NCBI RefSeq assembly: GCF_900111555.1
Contig: NZ_FOHZ01000026.1
Location: 1 to 40,388, forward strand
DNA from: Marinobacter segnicrescens
GTDB lineage: Bacteria; Pseudomonadota; Gammaproteobacteria; Pseudomonadales; Oleiphilaceae
Length of the DNA stretch: 40,388 nt
Reading direction: 5' to 3'
A program made the translations under genes and the position numbers. Below are positions 14,676-22,479 of the stretch, piece by piece. A model generated the notes under the pieces. The model was not told where the DNA came from. It was given only the letters and a program-made list of their open reading frames with translations, and ran no database searches. The number at the start of each line of letters is the position of its first letter. The first letter of the stretch is position 1.

Positions 14676-14703
14676 TTTACATCAAGAACGCAGCGCCTAA
14701 GAT
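14676..14703 (+). promoter_or_regulatory. Candidate sigma-70 promoter of the Pat-like gene
   Basis: TTTACA (14676-14681), 16 bases, TAAGAT (14698-14703). Initiation near 14710 gives a leader of about 39 bases to the proposed TTG start. Confidence 0.45.
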
Positions 14704-14748
14704 AGAAGCTATCCCACAGCGTTAATGTCTGTAAAAGGAGACTGCATT

Positions 14749-17493
14749 TTGGGCACCCGATACCTGGAAAGCCTGTTCAATCCCTCATCCATTGTGGTCG
14801 TTGGTGCGTCCGAACGCGCCGACAACCTTGGGGGCATGGTACTGCGTAACCTGTTGGGCGGAAGCTATCCCGGTCGGATGCTGGTCATTAACCAGAGCAG
14901 CTACGAATCGGTGCATGGGGTACCTTGCGTGGCGCGGGTGTCCCAAATGGAGTTCAGCCCCGAGCTTGCCATCGTCTGTACGCCGCCGGACACAGTGCCC
15001 AAGGTGATAAGGCGTTTGGGCAAGGCCGGGGTTCGCACCGCCATGGTAATGACGGGTGGTATGTCCCGTGCCCACTCCAAGACGGGACAGCCATTGATGT
15101 ACTCTGTGGGCGAAGCGGCCCGGGAGACCGGTATACGGGTGCTGGGGCCCAATACCATCGGGGTGATGGTTCCGGCACGAAGCCTTAATGCAACCTATGC
15201 CCATATGGGGGCACTACCGGGAAAGGTGGCCTTCGTGGGGCAATCCGGCAGCGTGGCCAGTGGTGTGATCGACTGGGCATTTGCCAGGGGGGTGGGGTTT
15301 TCCTACTTCCTGACTCTCGGGGACTCCATGGACATCGACCATGATGACCTCATTGATTACCTGGCCCAGGACTCCCAGACCCGCGCCATCCTGCTGCATA
15401 TCGAGAATATCCCCAATCCCCGCCGGTTCATGTCTGCGGTGCGGGTGGCCGCGCGCACCAAGCCGGTCATTGCTGTCAAGAGCGGCCGGGTACCGGAGTC
15501 CGAATGGTTTCGCCATGAGCTGCCGGCAGGCCTCAACCGTAGTGACCCCATATATGACGCCATGCTGCAGCGCGCGGGTGTGTTGCGGGTGGACGGTCTG
15601 GGGCAGATGTTTGATGCCCTCGAAACCCTGTCCCGGATGCGTCCGCTGAAACGGGAATCCCTGGCCATCATGGCCAACGGCGTGGGCCCCGGGGTTCTGG
15701 CCGTGGACCGCCTGGCGGCCCTGGGGGGCGAACTTGCCACCCTGTCGCCGCAATCCGTAGACGCCCTGGCGGAGATCCTGCCGCCTTACTGGACCCGCAA
15801 GAACCCCATCGACCTGAACTACGATGCTTCCCCTGAACTATACGCCAGGGCCATTCGCATCCTGGCGAAAGACCCGGAGGTCTCCAACGTACTGATCATG
15901 TACTCGCCGAGCCTGACGGAAGATAGCCTTCAGATAGCTGACGCCGTGGTACAGGCCATCAAGGGAACCCGGCTGAACGTTTTCACCTGCTGGCTGGGGC
16001 AGAGTACGGTGATGGATGCGAGGGATGAGTTCTATCGGGCGGGCGTGCCTTCATTTTTCTCACCGGAAAAGGCGGTGATGGCGTTCATGCAGCACGTTAA
16101 CCACCAGCGGGTACAGCGGCTGCTGGGGGAAACCCCGGAAAGCTTTACGGATCATTTCGCCGACCACTCCCATACCCGCCGTATCATTGTCAATGTGAAG
16201 CGCTCTGGTCGCAACCACCTCACCAACAACGAGGCACGACAAATCCTCAGCGATTACCACATCAACACGGTGCCCACCGTGTATTGCGATGATGTGGAAG
16301 AAGTCCTTGAAGCCTTCGCTGTGGAGCGTCGCCCGGTGGACGTCACCCTGATGCACCAGCGCGCCTGTCACCCATTCATGGAGTACCAGTCAGGGCAGGG
16401 GCGCTACCGCTCCACTGTGCACGGACTGACCAACGAAAACGATCTCATCGACGCTTGCCGTCAGCTGATGGAAGAGTACCAGCAGCACTTTCCGGAAAGC
16501 GGTTTCCTGGGCTTTGCTGTACAGCGCTCCTACAAACATATTGACGGCATCGCCTTCAGCGTCGGCATCACCCGCGACCCGCTGTTCGGCCCCCTGGTAG
16601 TCTGCGGAGCCGCCGGTGCACAGATTAATGTCATGACCGACCGTCAGACGGCCTTGCCGCCGCTGAACATGGTGCTGGCGCGTGAGCTGCTGCGACGCAC
16701 CTATATGTACCGGTTGCTCAGGGAGTTCAGCACCCAGCCGGAACGGGACATCCGGGCGATTTGCGAGGTTCTGATCACCCTGTCGCAGATCGTTATCGAC
16801 CAGCCGGAGATCCGCGGCCTGGAAATCTCGCCATTGATGTTCGACAACGAGCAAATTCTGGCGGTGGATGTGGCCATTGACCTGGCCGACGACCCCGGCA
16901 AGCCCATCATCCAGCCGTACCCCAGGGAACTGGAAGAGTGGATCGTACTGCCCAAGTCGGGTCGCCGGGTCATCATCCGCCCGGTGCTGGCCGAAGACGA
17001 GCCTGCCCACCGGGCCTTCCACGAGCACCAGTCACCGGAATCCATCCGCTACCGGTTCTTCCAGTTCCGTAAGCACTTCTCACGGGAAGACGTGGCCCAG
17101 ATGGTCCAGATCGACTACGACCGGGAGATGGTCTTCATTGCCAATGCGCCCCGTGAGGATGGCGAAGGCGAGGAAACCCTGGGCACCGTCCGGGTCTGGA
17201 CTGATGCCGACAACCTGCGCTGTGAGTTCGCGGTCATGGTCCACGACAAGATGAAGGGCGAGGGGTTAGGGGTGGCCCTGATGCAGAAGATGATCGACTA
17301 CTGCCGTGCCCGGGGCACCATGGAGATGGTCGGCAACGTACTACCGGAGAATCGCCCGATGTTGCAGCTGGCGGAGCACCTGGGTTTCGATATCCATTAC
17401 AACCGGGAAGAGGAGGTGATGGACCTGCGGTTGGTGCTCAACGAGCCGGAGAAGGACTGGCAGCGGGAGCGCCTGGCGAAGGCACATCATTAA
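14749..17493 (+). CDS. Pat-type acyl-CoA synthetase-like protein with C-terminal GNAT domain
   Basis: A 914-residue protein lysine acetyltransferase candidate. Order: CoA-binding Rossmann domain (IVVVGASERADNLGG at residues 15-29), two succinyl-CoA-ligase-like domains (to about 480), an ATP-grasp-like domain (about 480-720), then a GNAT domain (about 735-900, with GEGLGVALMQKM and GNVLPENRPML). The start is TTG 14749, because AAAGGAG (14734-14740) lies 8 bases before it. The ATG at 14725 is upstream of that site and would translate through it. Where ADP-forming synthetases have the phosphorylated His (SHTG pattern), I align Leu258 (ELPAGLNRSD), which fits a Pat-like role without synthetase activity. 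E. coli PatZ is similar in size and layout. Confidence 0.88.
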   Translation: MGTRYLESLFNPSSIVVVGASERADNLGGMVLRNLLGGSYPGRMLVINQSSYESVHGVPCVARVSQMEFSPELAIVCTPPDTVPKVIRRLGKAGVRTAMVMTGGMSRAHSKTGQPLMYSVGEAARETGIRVLGPNTIGVMVPARSLNATYAHMGALPGKVAFVGQSGSVASGVIDWAFARGVGFSYFLTLGDSMDIDHDDLIDYLAQDSQTRAILLHIENIPNPRRFMSAVRVAARTKPVIAVKSGRVPESEWFRHELPAGLNRSDPIYDAMLQRAGVLRVDGLGQMFDALETLSRMRPLKRESLAIMANGVGPGVLAVDRLAALGGELATLSPQSVDALAEILPPYWTRKNPIDLNYDASPELYARAIRILAKDPEVSNVLIMYSPSLTEDSLQIADAVVQAIKGTRLNVFTCWLGQSTVMDARDEFYRAGVPSFFSPEKAVMAFMQHVNHQRVQRLLGETPESFTDHFADHSHTRRIIVNVKRSGRNHLTNNEARQILSDYHINTVPTVYCDDVEEVLEAFAVERRPVDVTLMHQRACHPFMEYQSGQGRYRSTVHGLTNENDLIDACRQLMEEYQQHFPESGFLGFAVQRSYKHIDGIAFSVGITRDPLFGPLVVCGAAGAQINVMTDRQTALPPLNMVLARELLRRTYMYRLLREFSTQPERDIRAICEVLITLSQIVIDQPEIRGLEISPLMFDNEQILAVDVAIDLADDPGKPIIQPYPRELEEWIVLPKSGRRVIIRPVLAEDEPAHRAFHEHQSPESIRYRFFQFRKHFSREDVAQMVQIDYDREMVFIANAPREDGEGEETLGTVRVWTDADNLRCEFAVMVHDKMKGEGLGVALMQKMIDYCRARGTMEMVGNVLPENRPMLQLAEHLGFDIHYNREEEVMDLRLVLNEPEKDWQRERLAKAHH

Positions 17494-17536
17494 AGCCCAT
17501 TGTCTTGAGGTGCAATCGTTCTTGGGTGCAGGCGCA

Positions 17537-17638
17537 TGGTCGGAGGGGGACTTTTCTGGACACGCCGTAAATCCATCCATGGAGGCTCTTCAAAAACGTC
17601 CCTGTTTTTGAAGGTCCAGAAAAGTCCCCCTCCGACCA
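17537..17638 (+). repeat. Nested-hairpin repeat, copy A
   Basis: An outer 25-bp perfect stem (17537-17561 with 17614-17638; arm begins TGGTCGGAGGGGGAC) encloses a 52-nt core (17562-17613). The core has a 26-nt one-sided loop (17562-17587, starting ACGCCGT and ending GGCT) and an inner 10-bp hairpin CTTCAAAAAC-GTCCCT-GTTTTTGAAG (17588-17613) abutting the right outer arm. It lies between the convergent Pat-like and rdgC genes. Confidence 0.9.
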
Positions 17639-17703
17639 CACGCTTCTGGCTATTCTCGTGCCTTCGGGGGTTAAAGGCGTTATCTCGGAGTTTAAAGGGC
17701 GTG

Positions 17704-17801
17704 GGCCAGGTAGCTTGTTCCGGGACCTTCAAAAACAGGGACGTTTTTGAAGAGCCTACAGGGACGTATCCACGGCGTGTCCCGGAACAAGCTACCTGGC
17801 C
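17704..17801 (-). repeat. Nested-hairpin repeat, copy B, inverted
   Basis: The same design in opposite orientation: an outer 23-bp perfect stem (17704-17726 with 17779-17801; arm begins GGCCAGGTAGCTTG), inner hairpin CTTCAAAAAC-AGGGAC-GTTTTTGAAG (17727-17752), and a 26-nt one-sided loop (17753-17778). The 52-nt core matches copy A at 46 of 52 positions on the minus strand, all six changes falling in the loop. The outer arms share little beyond the terminal GGAC. Confidence 0.9.
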
Positions 17802-17856
17802 TGCGACCCGGCACCGAACCAATCAGGCTAGGGACCAGGCACCAATCTGAAAAGGT

Positions 17857-18783
17857 CTACTCGGAGACAATAGCCGACGTATCCTCCCCACCCATGGCAT
17901 CGAGCATACCCGGAATGAGCCGTGACAACTCCAGCGTCATCAGAGAAAACGCGGCATCAAACTTCGCAGCCGCATCATCGGAGTCAACGTCATCCAGCTT
18001 CTCCTGGAGCGTCTCCCCGAACTTCAGCCGGCGGATACCAAACTCCTCATCCAGCACAAACGACACATTCTCATCCCAGGTCAGCGACAACTTCGTCACC
18101 TGCATCCCCGCCGCCAGATGATTCTGGATCTCGTCAGATTTCAGGTCCATACCCTTACAGCGAACCACGCCCCCGTCCTCAGAGGGATCTTTCAGCTCAC
18201 ACTCCATACCCAGCTCGATTGAGGCCGGCAAATCAATAGACTCATCCAGCCAACCGGTAAAGGTGAACGCCGGCGCCTGCTCCAGCACCGGTGGACGCAC
18301 CGGCAGCGAACCAAGACTCTGGCGCAGTGCAGAGGCCACATCTTCCGCCTGCTTCGCCGAGCCGGCATCCACCACCATGACACCGTCAGCAGGAGACAGA
18401 TACGCATAGGTACGGCGATTGCGTGAAAACGCCCGGGGCAAAAGTTCCAGGGTTACCTCCTCCTTGATCTCGTCCTTCTCCTTCTTCCGGACCTTGCGGC
18501 CCTGTTCCTGCTCGATGGCTTCGGCTTTCTCCTCAACCATCTCCTTGATCACCGGGGCTGGCAGAACCTTCTCTTCCTTGCGCAGGGCCACCAGGTGGTA
18601 ACCACCGGCGCTATGTACCAACAGCTCGCCGTGCTTGCCCAGGGGCGGCACCCAGCCATGGCGGGTGGTCTCCTGCGGACCGCAGGGTTTGAAGGCGTCG
18701 GCGGCCAGCTTTTCCTCCAGCGCTTCCGCGCTGATATCAAACGGCTTGGTGAAGCGGAAAACTCGGGCGTTACGAAACCACAT
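17857..18783 (-). CDS. rdgC: Recombination-associated protein RdgC
   Basis: A 308-residue nucleoid-associated DNA-binding protein that forms a ring dimer around DNA and restrains RecA. The N-terminus MWFRNARVFRFTKPF and the segment HGWVPPLGKHGELLVHSAGGY are characteristic, followed by the charged stretch KVRKKEKDEIKEEV and LLPRAFSRNRRTYAYL. Length is standard. It is the last gene of a minus-strand run. The nested-hairpin repeats lie directly beyond its stop. Confidence 0.94.
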   Translation of the reverse strand: MWFRNARVFRFTKPFDISAEALEEKLAADAFKPCGPQETTRHGWVPPLGKHGELLVHSAGGYHLVALRKEEKVLPAPVIKEMVEEKAEAIEQEQGRKVRKKEKDEIKEEVTLELLPRAFSRNRRTYAYLSPADGVMVVDAGSAKQAEDVASALRQSLGSLPVRPPVLEQAPAFTFTGWLDESIDLPASIELGMECELKDPSEDGGVVRCKGMDLKSDEIQNHLAAGMQVTKLSLTWDENVSFVLDEEFGIRRLKFGETLQEKLDDVDSDDAAAKFDAAFSLMTLELSRLIPGMLDAMGGEDTSAIVSE

Positions 18784-18857
18784 GGAGTCGGGTCCTTGCG
18801 TTGTTGTTCAGTTCAGTCGGTTATTGAGCGGGCGGTGCTGGTGGTGGGGGTGTCTGG

Positions 18858-19058
18858 TTATATCTGCATGACTTCAACCAACACGGTCTTGATCACAAAA
18901 CCTACCACGCCGGCACCCAGCACGGTAAAGAGGGCGATGGTACCAAAACGGCCGGCCTGGGACTTCTTCGCCAGGTCCCAGACGATAAAACCCATCCAGC
19001 CAATCAGCCCGGTGAGGCAGACGTAGAGGGCAATTTCAGAAAACAGCGCTTCATTCAT
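18858..19058 (-). CDS. DUF2788 small membrane protein
   Basis: A 66-residue protein of unknown function with two hydrophobic segments (LYVCLTGLIGWMGFIVWDL and FTVLGAGVVGFVIKTVLV) joined by a short basic loop (KKSQAGR). The start at 19058 (MNEALFSEIAL) has GGAG 6 bases upstream. The family is typical of Pseudomonas-like bacteria and is conserved in this position beside housekeeping genes. Inner-membrane location is inferred. Confidence 0.8.
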   Translation of the reverse strand: MNEALFSEIALYVCLTGLIGWMGFIVWDLAKKSQAGRFGTIALFTVLGAGVVGFVIKTVLVEVMQI

Positions 19059-19167
19059 GCAAGGCTCCGTCAGGTTTTTCAAACACAAAAGCAGTCGCCA
19101 CCAGCCCCGGAGAGCTGGTGACAAAAAGAATTCAGTTGGTGCGGAACGGCGGCGTTGTTATTGCGGC

Positions 19168-19938
19168 TTATTGCTCGTCGCGCAGGAAGGTCCAGTTATC
19201 GCCGGAGGACTGCTCCTCACTGAAGCGATAGCCGGCCAGGTCGAAGCCTTTGAGGTCATCGGCCTGGGTGATGCCATTGGTAATGGCGTAACGGCACATC
19301 AGTCCACGGGCTTTCTTGGCGTAGAAGCTGATCATCTTGTACTGGCCGTTCTTCCAGTCCTTGAACTGGGGGGTAATGATCCGGGCGTCCAGCTTTTTCT
19401 TGCGAACGCTCTTGAAGTACTCGTTGGACGCCAGGTTGACCAAAACACCGTCATCGGCCCGGAGTTCCTCGTCCAGGGCATTGGTAATGGTATCGCCCCA
19501 GAATTCATACAGGTCCTTGCCCCGCTTGTTCTGGAATTTCGTGCCCATCTCCAGGCGGTATGGCTGCATCAGATCAAGGGGGCGCAGCACACCATAAAGG
19601 CCGGACAGGATGCGCAGGTGCTTCTGGGCGAAATCAAATTCTTTCTCGCTGAAGTCCTGGGCCGCCAGCCCCGTGTAAACGTCACCGTTGAAGGCCAGCA
19701 CCGCCTGCCGGGCATTTTCCGGGGTGAAGGGTGTGTGCCATTGCTGGAAGCGTTCCGCGTTGAGCTGGCCCAGTTTTTCGCTGATGCCCATCAGGTTGCT
19801 GACCTGGTGAGGCTCCAGGGTTTTCAGCTGGTCAATCAGTTCGCAGGCCTCATCAAGAAAGGCCGGCTGGGTGTGTTTCTCGGTGGCCAGTGGGCTCTCG
19901 TAATCCAGGTTCTTGGCAGGGGAGACAACCATTAACAT
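19168..19938 (-). CDS. yaaA: Peroxide stress protein YaaA
   Basis: A 256-residue DUF328 protein. MLMVVSPAKNLDYES is the family-defining N-terminus. RILSGLYGVLRPLDLMQPYRLEMG and the C-terminal DLKGFDLAGYRF are also conserved. In E. coli it limits free intracellular iron during hydrogen peroxide stress and binds DNA. Twelve bases separate it from the glutaredoxin-like gene upstream on the same strand, suggesting a shared transcript with redox-related genes. Confidence 0.93.
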   Translation of the reverse strand: MLMVVSPAKNLDYESPLATEKHTQPAFLDEACELIDQLKTLEPHQVSNLMGISEKLGQLNAERFQQWHTPFTPENARQAVLAFNGDVYTGLAAQDFSEKEFDFAQKHLRILSGLYGVLRPLDLMQPYRLEMGTKFQNKRGKDLYEFWGDTITNALDEELRADDGVLVNLASNEYFKSVRKKKLDARIITPQFKDWKNGQYKMISFYAKKARGLMCRYAITNGITQADDLKGFDLAGYRFSEEQSSGDNWTFLRDEQ

Positions 19939-19950
19939 GACAGCAAATCC

Positions 19951-20217
19951 TCAGTGAAGTTGGCCTGATGGTGCGCCTGCCTTCGGACCCAGGAAGTCCA
20001 GCAGGTCATCCCGGGTGAAGGGCCAGCCCAGTTCGGCACCGGTATCTTCCCGGCGCAGTACCGGAATCCGCGTGCCGTAACGCTCCACAAGTGCTTCCGA
20101 CGATGCGATGTCTACCGCTTCTACCGGAATCGGATGGGGCAGGGGTGTGTTGATCAGCAGGTGTTCCGCCAGCTCGCAAAGTTCGCAATGACTGGTGGTA
20201 AAGAACGTCAACTGCAT
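19951..20217 (-). CDS. Glutaredoxin-family protein
   Basis: An 88-residue thioredoxin-fold protein of the DUF836 type. The redox motif is CELC (Cys11, Cys14) in TTSHCELCELAEHL, and GTRIPVLRRED holds the cis-Pro turn of the fold. It lacks the usual CPYC of classical glutaredoxins. Its ATG overlaps the yciK stop by one base (TAATG), so translation is probably coupled to yciK. The substrate is unknown. Confidence 0.85.
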   Translation of the reverse strand: MQLTFFTTSHCELCELAEHLLINTPLPHPIPVEAVDIASSEALVERYGTRIPVLRREDTGAELGWPFTRDDLLDFLGPKAGAPSGQLH

Positions 20218-20981
20218 TACTTTTCCTGGGCGTTCAGTTGCTGACCGGTGACCCCGCGGCTATCCGGGCCCATCAGGTACAGGTAGCTGGGCATCAGATC
20301 TTCAGGGGTCGGGTTATGCATGGGGTTTTCTGCCGGGTAGGCGTGGGCCCGCATGTTGGTTCGGGTAGCGCCAGGATTAAGGCTGTTGACCCGGATGTTA
20401 TGGCGTTCGTCGTCCAGCTCGTCCGCCAGCAGCTGGCTAAGGCCTTCCAGCGCAAACTTGGATACGGCATAGGCTCCCCAGTACGCCTTCGCCTTACGGC
20501 CGACACCGGAGGAGGTGAAAATGACCGAGGCGTCTCCCGCCTTGCGCAGCAGGGGGATGGTGGCCCGGGTCAGAAGGAACGGGGCGGTGGCGTTGACGTG
20601 CATCACCTTGTTCCAGGTTTCCGGATCGTAGAGCTCTACGGGGCTACGGGTACCCAGGATGCCGGCGTTATGGAGCAGGCCATCCAGCTTGCCGAAATTG
20701 TCCTCGATGGTCATTGCCATCTCTTCGTAGTCCTTGACGGCTGCGCCTTCGAGGTTCAGCGGCACGATAGCCGGCTTGGGGTGACCGGCGGCCTCGATCT
20801 CGTCGTACACGGATTCCAGCTTGGATATGGTACGCCCCAGCAAGATGACTGTGGCACCGTAGGCTGCGTATGTCTTTGCGGCAACACGGCCAATACCGTC
20901 TCCGGCACCGGTGACCAGGATGATCCGGTCCTTCAGCAAACCCTCAGGGGCCTGGTAGGTGTGCATGGGGTTGTCCGCCAT
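20217..20981 (-). CDS. yciK: YciK-type short-chain dehydrogenase
   Basis: A 254-residue NAD(P)-dependent oxidoreductase. VTGAGDGIGRVAA is the dinucleotide-binding loop, LHNAGILG the structural motif, IFTSSGV the catalytic Ser, and YWGAYAVSKFALEG the Tyr-X3-Lys pair. NPGATRTNMRAHAYPAENP near the end is typical of the YciK family. It lies after mupP, as in Pseudomonas. Physiological substrate unknown. Confidence 0.9.
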   Translation of the reverse strand: MADNPMHTYQAPEGLLKDRIILVTGAGDGIGRVAAKTYAAYGATVILLGRTISKLESVYDEIEAAGHPKPAIVPLNLEGAAVKDYEEMAMTIEDNFGKLDGLLHNAGILGTRSPVELYDPETWNKVMHVNATAPFLLTRATIPLLRKAGDASVIFTSSGVGRKAKAYWGAYAVSKFALEGLSQLLADELDDERHNIRVNSLNPGATRTNMRAHAYPAENPMHNPTPEDLMPSYLYLMGPDSRGVTGQQLNAQEK

Positions 20982-21045
20982 AAGACAGTATGCTCCTGCG
21001 TATTGTGCTTGGTTTATCGCTCTGCCGCCGCTGTTCGGCAGGCGG

Positions 21046-21717
21046 CTAGTGTATCAGTTTTACCAGTTCGTCGACGGTATCTACGATATGGTCGGCTTGC
21101 CAGAGATCAACCTCGGACGGCCGCACGATGTAACCATAGCGAACCGCTACGGTGACCATGCCTGCGTTGCGACCGGCCTCGATGTCCCTGACATGGTCGC
21201 CTACGTAGATACCGCGATAAGGGTCCGCGCCCATGCGTTCACAAGCCAGGTGAAGTCCTTCCGGGGCCGGCTTGCGCTCGGTTACATGGTCGGGGCAGAT
21301 CAATGCGCTGCAGCGGTCGTCCAGGGCAAGGGCGGCCAGCAGTGGCTCTGCGAACCTGGCGGGCTTGTTGGTCACGATTCCCCAGGGTACACCCGCATCC
21401 TCAAGGGCACCCAGCAACTGGTCCATGCCGGTAAACAGTTCCGTTTCCTCGCAGATACCGGCTTCGTAAAGATCCAGGAAACGGGCGTGCCGCTCCCGGT
21501 AGCCAGGGTCTTCTGGCTCCAGGCCAAAGCCCAGGCGAATCATGGCCCGGGCACCGTCGGATACGTGGGGGCGGATACCTTCGGCTGGCAAGGGCTCAAG
21601 CCGGTGCTCCTCGCGCAGGCTATTGAGGCAGCGAATAAAGTCCGGTGCGGTATCTATCAGTGTGCCGTCCAGGTCGAACAGGACCGTGGACGGCGGCCTG
21701 GGTAATGGCCTCGCCAT
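21046..21717 (-). CDS. mupP: HAD phosphatase, MupP type
   Basis: A 223-residue HAD hydrolase. VLFDLDGTLIDTAPDF holds the nucleophilic Asp and general-acid Asp, GIVTNKP motif II, ERKPAPEGL motif III (Lys), and IYVGDHVRDIEAG motif IV acidic residues. The sequence is also like phosphoglycolate phosphatase Gph. The ubiG-mupP-yciK order is that in which the Pseudomonas enzyme was shown to dephosphorylate N-acetylmuramic acid 6-phosphate during peptidoglycan recycling, so I prefer MupP. It starts 4 bases after the ubiG stop. Confidence 0.85.
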   Translation of the reverse strand: MARPLPRPPSTVLFDLDGTLIDTAPDFIRCLNSLREEHRLEPLPAEGIRPHVSDGARAMIRLGFGLEPEDPGYRERHARFLDLYEAGICEETELFTGMDQLLGALEDAGVPWGIVTNKPARFAEPLLAALALDDRCSALICPDHVTERKPAPEGLHLACERMGADPYRGIYVGDHVRDIEAGRNAGMVTVAVRYGYIVRPSEVDLWQADHIVDTVDELVKLIH

Positions 21718-21721
21718 GCTA

Positions 21722-22438
21722 TTATTCCCCCGACGGTTTGCCCGCGTGCATCAGGTAATTGACGTCCACATCCCGGGCAAGGCGGTAGACCTTGGTCAGC
21801 GGGTTATAGGTCATGCCTGTGAGGTCATGGATATCGAGCCCCGCCTGGCGCAGGTGGTCGGACATTTCAGAGGGACGGATGAAGCGCTTCCATTCATGGG
21901 TGCCCTTGGGCAGCAGGCGCAGCACGTACTCGGCGCCCACAATGGCAAACAGGAATGACTTCGGGTTCCGATTGATGGTGGAAACGTACAGGTCACCACC
22001 GGGCTTGAGCAACCGCGCACAGGCGCGGATGACCGAGGCAGGCTCGGGAACGTGTTCCAGCATTTCCAGGCAGGTAACGATGTCGTATTGGCCTGCATGG
22101 TCGGGGTCCGCCGCGAGTTCTTCCACGGTGGTCTGGCGGTAGTCCACCTGAACGCCGGATTCCAGACCATGGAGTCGTGCCACTGCCAGCGGCGCCTCGC
22201 CCATATCAATTCCCGTCACATTGGCACCCCGGCGAGCCATGCCCTCTGACAGGAGGCCTCCGCCGCAACCGACATCCACAACGCGACGACCGGCCAGCGG
22301 CGTACGCTCGTCGATGTAGTTCAGGCGAAGGGGGTTGATGTCGTGCAGAGGGCGGAACTCGCTGGTGGGATCCCACCAGCGGCTGGCTAGGGCCTCGAAC
22401 TTGGCGATTTCGTTCTGGTCTACATTGGTTCTGCTCAT
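21722..22438 (-). CDS. ubiG: Ubiquinone biosynthesis O-methyltransferase
   Basis: A 238-residue S-adenosylmethionine-dependent methyltransferase performing both O-methylations of ubiquinone synthesis. FEALASRWWDPTSEFRPLH is the UbiG N-terminus. VVDVGCGGGLLSEGMA is SAM motif I, VTCLEMLEHVPEP motif II, and LLKPGGDLYVSTINRN motif III. The C-terminal YNPLTKVYRLARDVDVNYL is also typical. It is followed almost immediately by mupP. Confidence 0.95.
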   Translation of the reverse strand: MSRTNVDQNEIAKFEALASRWWDPTSEFRPLHDINPLRLNYIDERTPLAGRRVVDVGCGGGLLSEGMARRGANVTGIDMGEAPLAVARLHGLESGVQVDYRQTTVEELAADPDHAGQYDIVTCLEMLEHVPEPASVIRACARLLKPGGDLYVSTINRNPKSFLFAIVGAEYVLRLLPKGTHEWKRFIRPSEMSDHLRQAGLDIHDLTGMTYNPLTKVYRLARDVDVNYLMHAGKPSGE

Positions 22439-22479
22439 GGTCTCGGGCCTGGCTGTTTATTCAGAAAAAGGAAAGGCTG

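Noticed and set aside
17537..17801. CRISPR array or integron attC sites
   Set aside because: Only two copies, in opposite orientation, without regular spacers, cas genes, integrase IntI or cassette genes. The nested-stem plan also differs from attC.
17536..17850. Plus-strand frame through the nested hairpins
   Set aside because: Its sequence is the translation of the repeats, with inverted-repeat-derived segments recurring; no ribosome-binding site.
19057..19935. 292-codon plus-strand frame
   Set aside because: Antisense to yaaA, a certain gene; a GC-rich shadow frame.
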